From positions 1 to 29,753 of IMG/VR virus record IMGVR_UViG_3300042569_003749: a stretch of DNA of 29,753 bases, one strand, 5' to 3'. Below are positions 1 through 5,282 of the stretch, one piece after another. Positions within the stretch are counted from its first letter, which is position 1. Each line of letters begins with the position of its first letter. Under the pieces are notes generated by a model. The model saw only the letters and a list, made by a program, of their open reading frames with translations, was not told where the DNA came from and searched no databases. Position numbers and translations under genes: made by a program. This stretch comes from a virus.

Positions 1-1101
1 ATGGCGTTCTTGGTCCGCAAAAAGCGGTCGCCGTTCTGGTATGTGCGCTACCGGGATATCGACACCCAGCGGTGGCGCGATGAGAATCTGAAGCTGCGCG
101 TCGATTGCCCGAAGGATTCGGCCAAGGCCGTGAAGGAGGCGGCGCGCCGGACCTCTCAGGAGGCCATCGTCAGACCGAACAGGGGAGGGGATTTCGTCGA
201 GTGGGTTCCCACCTACCTGAGCGACCATTACAAGAACCAGCGCACTCTCCTGCGATCCCGATACTTCTGGAGCACCGTCCATGTCTTCCTGCACGAGCAG
301 GGGATCCGCATGCCGAGCGAGGTCACCTACAAGCATGCCCAAGCCTACCTCGACTGGAGGAAGGGGGCCGGAGGGGAGCATGCCAGCCACAACACGGCCC
401 GTGCCGAGTTGAAGTTCCTCAGCTTCCTCATGAGTGAGGCGATCAGGCGAGGGCTGGCCGAGACGAACGGCCTCGCCCTGGCACGAGTCCCGATGACCCC
501 CCCGAAGGAGAAGCGCGAGATCACCACAGCCGAGATCACCGCCGTGAGGCAGGCCCTGCGCGACCAACCCGGATGGATGGCCACCGCCTTCGAGCTTCAG
601 CTTCACCTCGGCTGCCGCTTCTCCGAGACCCGCATCCCCATGGATCGGATCGACCTGAAGAGCAAGACCATCCAGATCCGCGATGCGAAGCGGCAGGAGG
701 GAGATGCGAGGAAGTGGTTCAGCGCGCCGATCAATGACCAGCTTGCCAAGTTCCTCAAGGGCATCACCCCCCATGACGGCCACACCCTGCCCGAGATCGA
801 GCGGACGATGAACCGAGACTTCAACCGGGTGCTGGGCCGTGCGGCTAATGGATTGACGAGTCATTGTCTGCGGGTCTCCTTTATTTCACGGCTCCATCGA
901 GCCGGGCTCTCCGAGAGCGAAGCGATGCGACTGGTGAATCACTCGACGAGGATGGTCCACCGGCTCTACTCGAAGCTGAACGTCGAGGACGCACGGCTCG
1001 CGATGAAGCGGGTGCCGCTGCCCCCGCCTCCGCCGCCAAAAAAGCGCGCACCCAGCGCAGGGTCGTCTTCTTCCCGAAAAAAGGGCAGCCACGCCGCTTG
1101 A
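1..1101 (+). CDS. int: Tyrosine recombinase (phage integrase)
   Basis: Site-specific recombinase of the phage integrase family, expected to integrate and excise the phage DNA. It has 366 residues. An N-terminal basic stretch (WYVRYRD, residues 13-19) and a SAM-like core-binding region (about 65-155) precede the catalytic domain. The catalytic set is visible with standard spacing: Arg206 in GCRFSE, His288-x-x-Arg291, His314 (NHS) and nucleophile Tyr323 in RLYSKL (23 and 9 residues apart). The last 25 residues are a Pro run followed by a Ser/Lys-rich tail, probably a dispensable extension. The ATG is the first base of the window, so an upstream start cannot be excluded, but the N-terminus looks complete. 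Its 3' end overlaps a convergent minus-strand gene by 221 nt. The attachment site is not identifiable here. Confidence 0.95.
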   Translation: MAFLVRKKRSPFWYVRYRDIDTQRWRDENLKLRVDCPKDSAKAVKEAARRTSQEAIVRPNRGGDFVEWVPTYLSDHYKNQRTLLRSRYFWSTVHVFLHEQGIRMPSEVTYKHAQAYLDWRKGAGGEHASHNTARAELKFLSFLMSEAIRRGLAETNGLALARVPMTPPKEKREITTAEITAVRQALRDQPGWMATAFELQLHLGCRFSETRIPMDRIDLKSKTIQIRDAKRQEGDARKWFSAPINDQLAKFLKGITPHDGHTLPEIERTMNRDFNRVLGRAANGLTSHCLRVSFISRLHRAGLSESEAMRLVNHSTRMVHRLYSKLNVEDARLAMKRVPLPPPPPPKKRAPSAGSSSSRKKGSHAA

Positions 1102-1189
1102 GCGAGGAGAGTTCCGTCTGGCTCATCCCGACAAGCGGGGCGAGGGCCTTGGGAAACTCCAGCCGGTCGAGGTCGATCATCGTGTTCAT
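881..1189 (-). CDS. Winged-helix DNA-binding protein, possible excisionase
   Basis: A 102-residue ORF. Residues 10-52 look like the small winged helix of excisionases and Nu1-type proteins: a helix-turn-helix around LAPLVGMSQTELSSLKRRG, a wing PFFGKKT, then a closing helix WVRAFLA. Residues 55-102 are low-complexity Ala/Ser/Arg and probably disordered. The gene starts 18 nt after the RHH gene upstream on the same strand, so the two form a small operon running towards the integrase. It overlaps the integrase 3' end antisense by 221 nt (881-1101). The overlap begins opposite the low-complexity integrase tail and runs into its catalytic region. The domain call is by eye. The position beside int suggests a recombination directionality factor, which is inference. 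It could also be a minor regulator. Confidence 0.5.
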   Translation of the reverse strand: MNTMIDLDRLEFPKALAPLVGMSQTELSSLKRRGCPFFGKKTTLRWVRAFLAAEAGAAAPASSRAVRPRRSASSRAGGPSSSSDSPVASLRSRRARLDGAVK

Positions 1190-1207
1190 GAGGGGGACGT
1201 TGATTTT

Positions 1208-1438
1208 TTAGGAGACGGCTTGATCGGCGGGGTCGAGGTCTTCCAATCCTTCGTGGATCATGGCGTGGGCTTTTTCCACGATTGGAAGACCGGCTGTGAT
1301 GGCCTGACGGAGCAGTGCCGATTCGGAGATGCCGGTGAGCTTTTTTAGGGCCTCCGAGCGGGACGTGATTTCTTCGGGGAGCTTGATATTCACTGAGGTC
1401 ATACGTGTTTTGCTTATGGAGTTGTAGTCATTTTGCAT
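1208..1438 (-). CDS. Ribbon-helix-helix (CopG/Arc-like) regulator, leftward
   Basis: Small DNA-binding protein of the RHH fold. The strand TSVNIKLPEEI is followed by two helices (SRSEALKKLTG and SESALLRQAITAGL), which is the CopG/Arc pattern. The longest form has 76 residues from an ATG at 1438. The Met at 1402 (MTSVNIKLPEE) gives a more typical 64-residue RHH protein and may be the real start, since neither has a convincing Shine-Dalgarno. It is divergent from another RHH gene starting at 1495, and inverted repeats lie in the shared control region. It probably represses its own promoter or the divergent one (inference). The winged-helix gene follows it on the same strand. Confidence 0.75.
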   Translation of the reverse strand: MQNDYNSISKTRMTSVNIKLPEEITSRSEALKKLTGISESALLRQAITAGLPIVEKAHAMIHEGLEDLDPADQAVS

Positions 1439-1504
1439 ACCAGATGCAATAAAAAAGATGAGAAAAAATCATTTTGTGTTTAAGGTGTTGTCAAATGACT
1501 ACAA
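1422..1504. promoter_or_regulatory. Divergent control region with nested inverted repeats
   Basis: The segment between two divergent RHH genes is A/T-rich compared with the window. A perfect 12-bp inverted repeat has arms TTGTAGTCATTT (1422-1433) and AAATGACTACAA (1493-1504); each arm overlaps the start region of one gene. Inside lies a second inverted repeat TTGCAT-N5-ATGCAA (1433-1438 and 1444-1449). RHH repressors bind short symmetric boxes as dimers of dimers, so these are candidate operators for autoregulation. A TTGACA on the minus strand (1494-1489) could be a -35 element for the leftward gene, but no good -10 follows at 16-18 nt. Confidence 0.55.
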
Positions 1505-1734
1505 AAAGACCCAGCCCGACCACTGTTCGATTGCCAGAGATTGTCCTTGCAAGGGTGGACCAGATCGTGACGCGCACAGGAAAAAGCCAACATGCCGTTT
1601 TGCTCGACATTGTGGACGCGGGGCTGCGAGAGATCGAAGAGGGCCGTTACAACCCGTATGCAGTACCCTACCCTCTCACCGAGGTCAGATCCCTCCGGGC
1701 GGCTGAGACACCGAAAAAATCACGAACCCAGTGA
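1495..1734 (+). CDS. Ribbon-helix-helix regulator, rightward
   Basis: A 79-residue RHH protein. The basic N-terminus (MTTKRPSP) leads into the strand TTVRLPEIVLARV and then helices VDQIVTRTGKSQHAVLLDIVDAG, the usual Arc/CopG layout; the tail (about 55-79) is polar. The ATG at 1495 is preferred over the in-frame one at 1474 because AAGGTG lies 7 nt upstream and the extra residues (MCLRCCQ) do not fit the fold. It is divergent from the RHH gene at 1208-1438, and the two start regions share an inverted 12-bp sequence, suggesting mutual or autoregulation. A role in the lysogeny decision is inference. Confidence 0.75.
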   Translation: MTTKRPSPTTVRLPEIVLARVDQIVTRTGKSQHAVLLDIVDAGLREIEEGRYNPYAVPYPLTEVRSLRAAETPKKSRTQ

Positions 1735-1781
1735 TTTTATCCTTTCCCGACGGGCTACCTTTGTAGAACAAATGCACTCTT

Positions 1782-2048
1782 ATGAATAGCGTATTCTTTC
1801 TAGCCGATGCCGGTGGGGCCTTTGCGGCTCTAGGGGTCTTTGGGATCCTGGCCGCCGTGGTGGTGGGGTTGCTCTATGCCCTCTTCCCCCTGATCGTCAT
1901 GTGGCAGCTCGGCGGGGTGAAGCAGCGGATCGACCGGCAGCGCACTGAGGAACTGAAGGCTCTCAAGGGTGCCACCGAGGAACTTCAGCGTCAGAACGCC
2001 CTCACCCGCCAGCTTCTCAGGGCCTACGGGCACGAGCCGGAAGCGTAA
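1782..2048 (+). CDS. Small membrane protein with coiled-coil tail
   Basis: Family not recognised; 88 residues. A long hydrophobic segment at about residues 13-42 (rich in Ala, Val, Leu) should span the membrane, and the remainder is a charged, heptad-like helix (about 46-80) probably in the cytoplasm. No Shine-Dalgarno is obvious. It lies 47 nt after the rightward RHH gene on the same strand and is followed immediately by an 18-bp palindrome. A superinfection-exclusion or other lysogenic function is conceivable but not shown. Confidence 0.6.
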   Translation: MNSVFFLADAGGAFAALGVFGILAAVVVGLLYALFPLIVMWQLGGVKQRIDRQRTEELKALKGATEELQRQNALTRQLLRAYGHEPEA

Positions 2049-2066
2049 CTTCTACACGTGTAGAAG
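2049..2066. repeat. Perfect 18-bp palindrome CTTCTACACGTGTAGAAG
   Basis: Perfect self-complementary sequence starting at the base after the stop codon at 2046-2048. Its core TACA-CG-TGTA matches the TACA-N2-TGTA dyad known for BlaI/CopY-type repressors. The same core is embedded in a 30-bp palindrome at 19771-19800, and a diverged copy lies at 25790-25807. There is no T-run beside this copy, so an operator is more likely than a terminator here. Confidence 0.6.
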
Positions 2067-2091
2067 CGGGGACGGGGGTCTCGGACGAGGG

Positions 2092-2115
2092 CACAAAAAA
2101 AGATTATTTTTTGTG
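2092..2115. repeat. 9-bp A/T-rich inverted repeat (CACAAAAAA / TTTTTTGTG)
   Basis: Perfect 9-bp arms (2092-2100 and 2107-2115) separated by 6 nt, lying directly against the -35 box of the putative promoter at 2116. As RNA it could be a weak terminator for the upstream gene. Its location also suits an operator. Confidence 0.45.
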
Positions 2116-2144
2116 TTGACGAGAAATCGGCGCGGCATTATGGT
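2116..2144 (+). promoter_or_regulatory. Putative sigma-70-type promoter
   Basis: TTGACG (2116-2121), a 17-nt spacer and TATGGT (2139-2144). The -35 matches 5 of 6 and the -10 matches 4 of 6 consensus bases. A start near 2151 would leave a leader of about 60 nt before the gene at 2211. The rest of 2067-2210 shows no coding signal. Confidence 0.5.
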
Positions 2145-2210
2145 GACTCCAGAAAGTGAAACTACTTCCTGCCGCCGGGGGCCACCCGGAACAACGAAAA
2201 CAACGATAAA

Positions 2211-2645
2211 ATGAAAATTGGAAACAAAGTCAGAATGACCGCCGAAAACTCAAACTGGGTTGTCGGAGAAACAGGAACAATAACCGAGATCCTCGAAGGA
2301 GGGGGAAAGGTTGTCTTAGCTTTCGACGGACGCGAGGACGACTACACGGCGTTTGTCGGCGATTTTGAAATGCTAGGAACGCCAACTCGCCAGCAGCTCC
2401 TCGACCTCATAGAAACCACAGAGGGAGGCGTCTCCCTTGACTACCAAACCTGCAACAGCTTCCGATCAACGCCATTCAGACTCTGCAATGCAGGTGGAGA
2501 CGTTCTCCTGTCCGGCGAACTCGACATGACTACCGACGAGCACGGATTCTTAAGTGAGTTCACCGAAGCCCTCTTCGGGGAGTTTCGCGACGACCTCGCC
2601 AGCGTCACCGAATACAAGAGCCTCGTGGCTGGAATTAAAGCCTAA
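2211..2645 (+). CDS. Hypothetical protein with SH3-like N-terminus
   Basis: Family not recognised; 144 residues. Residues 1-55 have the rhythm of a small SH3/KOW-like beta barrel (GNKVRMT, VGETGTITEI, KVVLAFDG, FEML). Residues 57-144 form a mixed alpha/beta acidic region without a known motif. Local G+C is lower than in the surrounding genes, consistent with recent acquisition. A promoter lies 67 nt upstream, and the following ORF starts 5 nt after the stop, so this is likely the first gene of a three-gene unit. Confidence 0.65.
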   Translation: MKIGNKVRMTAENSNWVVGETGTITEILEGGGKVVLAFDGREDDYTAFVGDFEMLGTPTRQQLLDLIETTEGGVSLDYQTCNSFRSTPFRLCNAGGDVLLSGELDMTTDEHGFLSEFTEALFGEFRDDLASVTEYKSLVAGIKA

Positions 2646-2650
2646 GCACC

Positions 2651-2932
2651 ATGAACCCTACCATTATTGGCCCCGCCCACCCCACCGGATCATTTTCGAA
2701 GTCGCCCATGCGTAGAAAGGAACTCTGCACGGAATCCTCAACCCTTCTGGAGAGAGAACCCGCTGGCAATTTTAGGACGATCCCGGCGGGAGGAACCGAT
2801 GCAAGAGAGTTTTGGAACTCCATCCCTGAACAGCATAAAAGGAGGGGCAAGAATAACGCCCGGCAAATCTCACGGGCGGCCCGGCGAGTCTATGCCTGGA
2901 TTTTCCAATGCGAGAACTTGCACGAGGCATGA
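2651..2932 (+). CDS. Hypothetical small basic protein
   Basis: A 93-residue ORF with no recognised domain. Its second half (SIPEQHKRRGKNNARQISRAARRVYAWIF) is a strongly basic predicted helix. Support comes mainly from context: the ATG lies 5 nt after the previous stop, and its TGA (2930-2932) overlaps the ATG of the next RHH gene as ATGA, a pattern repeated through this genome. Another frame (2667-3095) is also open here, so the call is tentative. Confidence 0.35.
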   Translation: MNPTIIGPAHPTGSFSKSPMRRKELCTESSTLLEREPAGNFRTIPAGGTDAREFWNSIPEQHKRRGKNNARQISRAARRVYAWIFQCENLHEA

Positions 2933-3114
2933 GCGAATCATCTTCCGTAAAACGTGGACGGCCTCCTCTCCCTGCCGGGGAGGGGGCGGCGTCTCACCTC
3001 CATGTGAGGGTGAGTCGAGAGCAGAAGGCCGCCTATGTCCGGTCGGCTGTGAAGGAGAAAAAAAAGCTCTCGGAATGGGTGACAGGTCAGCTTGACCGGG
3101 CTTCAGGACGCTAA
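2929..3114 (+). CDS. Small RHH-like DNA-binding protein
   Basis: A 61-residue protein with a basic GRPPLP N-terminal arm, a short strand HLHVRVSREQ and two helices (QKAAYVRSAVKEKK, LSEWVTGQLDRAS), as in small RHH proteins. The start at 2929 is chosen because it forms an ATGA overlap with the upstream stop; an in-frame ATG at 2908 would add 7 residues. Its stop overlaps the end of the convergent endolysin gene by 4 nt (3111-3114), so the two transcription units meet tail to tail. Confidence 0.5.
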   Translation: MSESSSVKRGRPPLPAGEGAASHLHVRVSREQKAAYVRSAVKEKKKLSEWVTGQLDRASGR

Positions 3115-3674
3115 TCCCTCAGCCAGTTCCTTGATGAGTGGACCTGCCGAATAAGGCGGCGCTTGGACCAGATCCCTCCCCCATCTCGGTCTGCCGCTGA
3201 TCCGGCGGCGGCCTCGGGGCTGGTATTGGCCTCGACGGTAACGACCGATTGCCTCCCCCACTGCCGGACGAGTCCGACATGGGCGACACGCCCCCTCGAG
3301 GTGAAGTAAATGCCGAAGGGATCCCCCGGGCGGGGAGTCGCACCACCCCTCTCCCTTGACCATGTGGGACGGGTCACCCAATCGGGGGACCATGCCGAGC
3401 ACGGGACCAGGGAGGCGAGGCCCGCGCGATCATAGGACCAGTAGCAGAAGGCCGCGCAGTATGGGTCCCCTTTGCTGTTTCCTGTAGAGGCTAGGATGGC
3501 CTCGATGATTGGGCCGTCGTTTTTTCCGGTAGCTTCTCGAGTCCCGATGTGCGCGAGAGCGGTAGAGAGAATTCTTTTGCGCGGTTCTTCGCTCTCCGTC
3601 GCAGTTCCCTGGCAAGCTCCAAGGTCGGGAAGAAGCGCAACCAGGAGGATGACGGCGAGAAGCGCACGGCTCAC
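3111..3674 (-). CDS. Endolysin: secreted CHAP/NlpC-like peptidoglycan hydrolase
   Basis: A 187-residue lysis enzyme. The GTG start at 3674 is chosen because it overlaps the upstream stop as GTGA and begins a signal sequence; longer readings run out of frame through the holin-like gene. Residues 4-20 form a hydrophobic export segment ending LGAC (Cys21), so it is either a lipoprotein or a signal-arrest form. The catalytic domain shows the Cys-His pattern of NlpC/P60-CHAP peptidases: Cys73 in DPYCAAFCYW, His132 in RVAHVGLV and polar Glu148/Asn150 in VTVEAN. It should cleave peptide bonds in peptidoglycan after export. It is the last gene of the long minus-strand tail/lysis operon. The exact family is uncertain, the hydrolase call is firm. 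Confidence 0.8.
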   Translation of the reverse strand: MSRALLAVILLVALLPDLGACQGTATESEEPRKRILSTALAHIGTREATGKNDGPIIEAILASTGNSKGDPYCAAFCYWSYDRAGLASLVPCSAWSPDWVTRPTWSRERGGATPRPGDPFGIYFTSRGRVAHVGLVRQWGRQSVVTVEANTSPEAAAGSAADRDGGGIWSKRRLIRQVHSSRNWLRD

Positions 3675-4036
3675 AGCGGGACGAGTTTCAGCGCTAGCAG
3701 AAAAAGGCCCAGCATGAGGGCAAATGTGACCTGCGTGGCATACCACTTCTCCCGGGGCGAGAGGGCCTCGAACCATTCCGTGAGGCGTCGGTCTGCCGCC
3801 TTGTCGATCGAGGTGAAAGCGATCTGCCAGGAGAGCCAGGCTACGAAGACAGCCCAGAAGCTCAGGACCGTGGAGAGCCCGAGCCACTGGAGGTATCCGG
3901 CATCGAAGACGCCTGCCGTGGGGTCATAGGCACGCAGGAGAGCGGGGAGTGCAAGGTAGGCGCATAGGGCCAGAATGCCGGCCAGAAGACCCTGCCATGA
4001 GGAGAGCCAGCGTCGGAGGGGGCGTAGGAAATTCAC
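3671..4036 (-). CDS. Holin-like membrane protein, three predicted TM segments
   Basis: A 121-residue protein with hydrophobic segments at about residues 17-36, 46-72 and 103-120, joined by a charged loop (SIDKAADRRLTEWFEALSPR). The position directly before the endolysin, with a 4-nt overlap, and the three-TM topology suit a class I holin that releases the endolysin. The sequence itself is not recognised as a named family. The start is GTG with no Shine-Dalgarno; three 9-nt repeat units (AGGGATGAA type, 4037-4063) lie just upstream. Confidence 0.6.
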   Translation of the reverse strand: MNFLRPLRRWLSSWQGLLAGILALCAYLALPALLRAYDPTAGVFDAGYLQWLGLSTVLSFWAVFVAWLSWQIAFTSIDKAADRRLTEWFEALSPREKWYATQVTFALMLGLFLLALKLVPL

Positions 4037-4064
4037 AGGGATGAAGGGGATGAAAGGGATGGGT

Positions 4065-4178
4065 CTAGCGACGGAAGCGGCTCAGGAAGTCACCGATCTC
4101 TGGGGAGAAAGCGATCAGGATGAACATCGCCAGCACTCCGAGCGCGACGGATAGGAAGCAGATGATGGGGTCGCTCAT
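4065..4178 (-). CDS. 37-aa single-TM protein in the lysis cassette
   Basis: Tiny ORF starting ATG at 4178, overlapping the stop of the spanin gene as ATGA. Residues 4-25 (PIICFLSVALGVLAMFILIA) form a membrane helix, followed by a short charged tail ending RFRR. Coupling to the spanin and the place before the holin-like gene suggest a second holin, antiholin or lysis accessory protein (inference). A longer reading of the same frame (to 4496) is antisense-like and non-hydrophobic, so it is not used. Confidence 0.6.
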   Translation of the reverse strand: MSDPIICFLSVALGVLAMFILIAFSPEIGDFLSRFRR

Positions 4179-4558
4179 AGCGCGAGACGAAAGCCCATGC
4201 GGATGGCAAGCCAGCCAGCGACGGAGGCCAAGGTGAGGGCGGCGAGTCCACGCCACATCCAGAGTTCCTTGAGGGCCTTGACTTGCTTGACCTGCCAGTA
4301 AGTCACATCGTTGTGAGCCTGATGGAGGGCGGTGGATTGATCGGCTACGGCCTGCTCGTAGGTAGTGACAGCCTGCTCGAGGGCGGAGAGGGCTGGCACT
4401 CCTGCCGGGGTGACATGGGGCCGAAGCTTCTCGATGCCTGTCTTGACCGCGACGACGGAGGGGGCGACGTAACGGGGTTGGGGCTTGGCGGCACAACCAA
4501 GGAGGAAAAGCTGAAAGCTGAAAGCTAAAAGCGAAAGCGGGAGTGTCGCATGCTTCAT
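4175..4558 (-). CDS. Candidate unimolecular spanin (lipoprotein with C-terminal TM)
   Basis: A 127-residue protein. An N-terminal lipoprotein signal ends LFLLGC with Cys22 as the lipid site. A helical periplasmic region (about 38-100) contains a heptad-like stretch, and a membrane helix at about 104-122 is followed by a short basic end. Lipidated N-terminus plus C-terminal TM is the topology known for u-spanins such as phage T1 gp11, which fuse the inner and outer membranes at lysis. This implies a diderm host. It overlaps both neighbours by 4 nt (ATGA). Part of the signal peptide is encoded by heptanucleotide repeats (4507-4537). Family assignment rests on topology and context. Confidence 0.7.
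   Translation of the reverse strand: MKHATLPLSLLAFSFQLFLLGCAAKPQPRYVAPSVVAVKTGIEKLRPHVTPAGVPALSALEQAVTTYEQAVADQSTALHQAHNDVTYWQVKQVKALKELWMWRGLAALTLASVAGWLAIRMGFRLAL
4507..4537. repeat. Heptanucleotide repeats inside the spanin signal peptide
   Basis: Consecutive 7-nt units AAAGCTG, AAAGCTG, AAAGCTA, AAAGCGA and a partial fifth. They lie within coding sequence on the opposite strand and encode the hydrophobic core LLAFSFQLFLL. Confidence 0.7.
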
Positions 4559-4767
4559 TTCATTAGAGAATGCTTGAGGCCGTCGAAGATATACCCGGCG
4601 AGGGCTCCAATCGCGGCGGCGAACCCGATCATGTGCGAGCGGGTATTCTCCAGGTGCTTCAGCCGCTCGTCATGTTTCTCGAAAGAGACGCGGAAGTTGT
4701 TCTGGTTGTCCAAGACCACATCCAACTTGGTTTCCAATCGGACAAGGCGTTCAAAGTCGTCGCTCAT
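4555..4767 (-). CDS. XhlA-like coiled-coil/TM lysis accessory protein
   Basis: A 70-residue protein. Residues 5-45 form a charged coiled coil (FERLVRLETKLDVVLDNQ), then one membrane helix (about 46-62, MIGFAAAIGALAGYIF) and a short basic end. This is the architecture of haemolysin XhlA-type proteins that sit beside holins. It overlaps the spanin gene by ATGA and is the first membrane gene of the cassette. There is no Shine-Dalgarno; upstream are 7-nt repeats (4781-4808). Confidence 0.65.
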   Translation of the reverse strand: MSDDFERLVRLETKLDVVLDNQNNFRVSFEKHDERLKHLENTRSHMIGFAAAIGALAGYIFDGLKHSLMK

Positions 4768-4780
4768 GGGACTGAGGGAA

Positions 4781-4808
4781 AATGAAGAATGAAAAATGAT
4801 GAATGATG
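4781..4808. repeat. Intergenic heptanucleotide repeat (AATGAAR/AATGATG x4)
   Basis: Four tandem 7-nt units: AATGAAG, AATGAAA, AATGATG, AATGATG. They fill most of the 49-nt gap between two minus-strand genes and form the leader of the XhlA-like gene. Confidence 0.7.
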
Positions 4809-4816
4809 AAACGGGA

Positions 4817-5077
4817 TCAGGACTGAGCCAACTGTTGAACGAGTTGCTTGATCTGCTCTTGCGCTTCGGGAGGAAGCGTTGCGGCGAGGTTGAAGAAGGC
4901 GGCGTTCTCCTGCTTTACGCGCTCCACCTCGGCGGCATCGTAGGAGGCTAGAACTTCCTCCACGCGAGCGAGTAGGTAGGCTTCTGGCGTGGTCTGCTCG
5001 GCACCCTCGGCGGCGTTGAGTCGGGCGACGAGGGCGTTGAGGCCGGAGAGTTTGTCGGGGGAGATGGTGATTATCAT
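4817..5077 (-). CDS. Hypothetical small helical protein
   Basis: Not recognised. It has 86 residues: a beta-like start MIITISPDKL, then amphipathic helices (LNALVARLNAAEG, PEAYLLARVEEVLASYDAAEVERVKQENAAFF, PPEAQEQIKQLVQQLAQ). It starts 4 nt after the stop of the gene before it in the fibre-lysis operon. No signal peptide or TM segment. A structural accessory or fibre-assembly role is possible from position only. Confidence 0.65.
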   Translation of the reverse strand: MIITISPDKLSGLNALVARLNAAEGAEQTTPEAYLLARVEEVLASYDAAEVERVKQENAAFFNLAATLPPEAQEQIKQLVQQLAQS

Positions 5078-5081
5078 GGCT

Positions 5082-5279
5082 TTATAGGAGTGCTGTTCCC
5101 CCGTCCGAGGGGTGGGTGTGTGTTTGTGCTGAAGGCTCGTTCTGCTTAATCGCGGCGGCTAGGGTCTCGATGGCGGTCTGTATGGAGCAGAAACCGCTTC
5201 GCGATATTTGGTTTAGGTTGCGTGGCTCCAGCGCTTCGGAGAGGAGTTGGAGGGCTTGGGCGGGTGTCATGTTGTTCAT
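5082..5279 (-). CDS. Hypothetical small protein downstream of the tail fibre
   Basis: A 65-residue ORF, not recognised. It has a helical first half (TPAQALQLLSEALEPRNL, IQTAIETLAAAIKQ) and a polar His/Thr-rich tail. The start is ATG at 5279, 3 nt after the fibre stop; a second Met at residue 4 is also possible. Packing between two coupled genes on the same strand supports it as real. Confidence 0.6.
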   Translation of the reverse strand: MNNMTPAQALQLLSEALEPRNLNQISRSGFCSIQTAIETLAAAIKQNEPSAQTHTHPSDGGTALL

Positions 5280-5282
5280 AAA

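Noticed and set aside
2667-3095. Alternative 142-codon frame over the 93-aa ORF
   Set aside because: Overlaps the RHH gene out of frame; the 2651-2932 frame has the ATGA coupling instead. The choice remains tentative.
4179-4496. Long N-terminal extension of the 37-aa lysis ORF
   Set aside because: The extension is Arg/His/Pro-rich antisense-like sequence overlapping the spanin gene; the ATG at 4178 with ATGA overlap is better.
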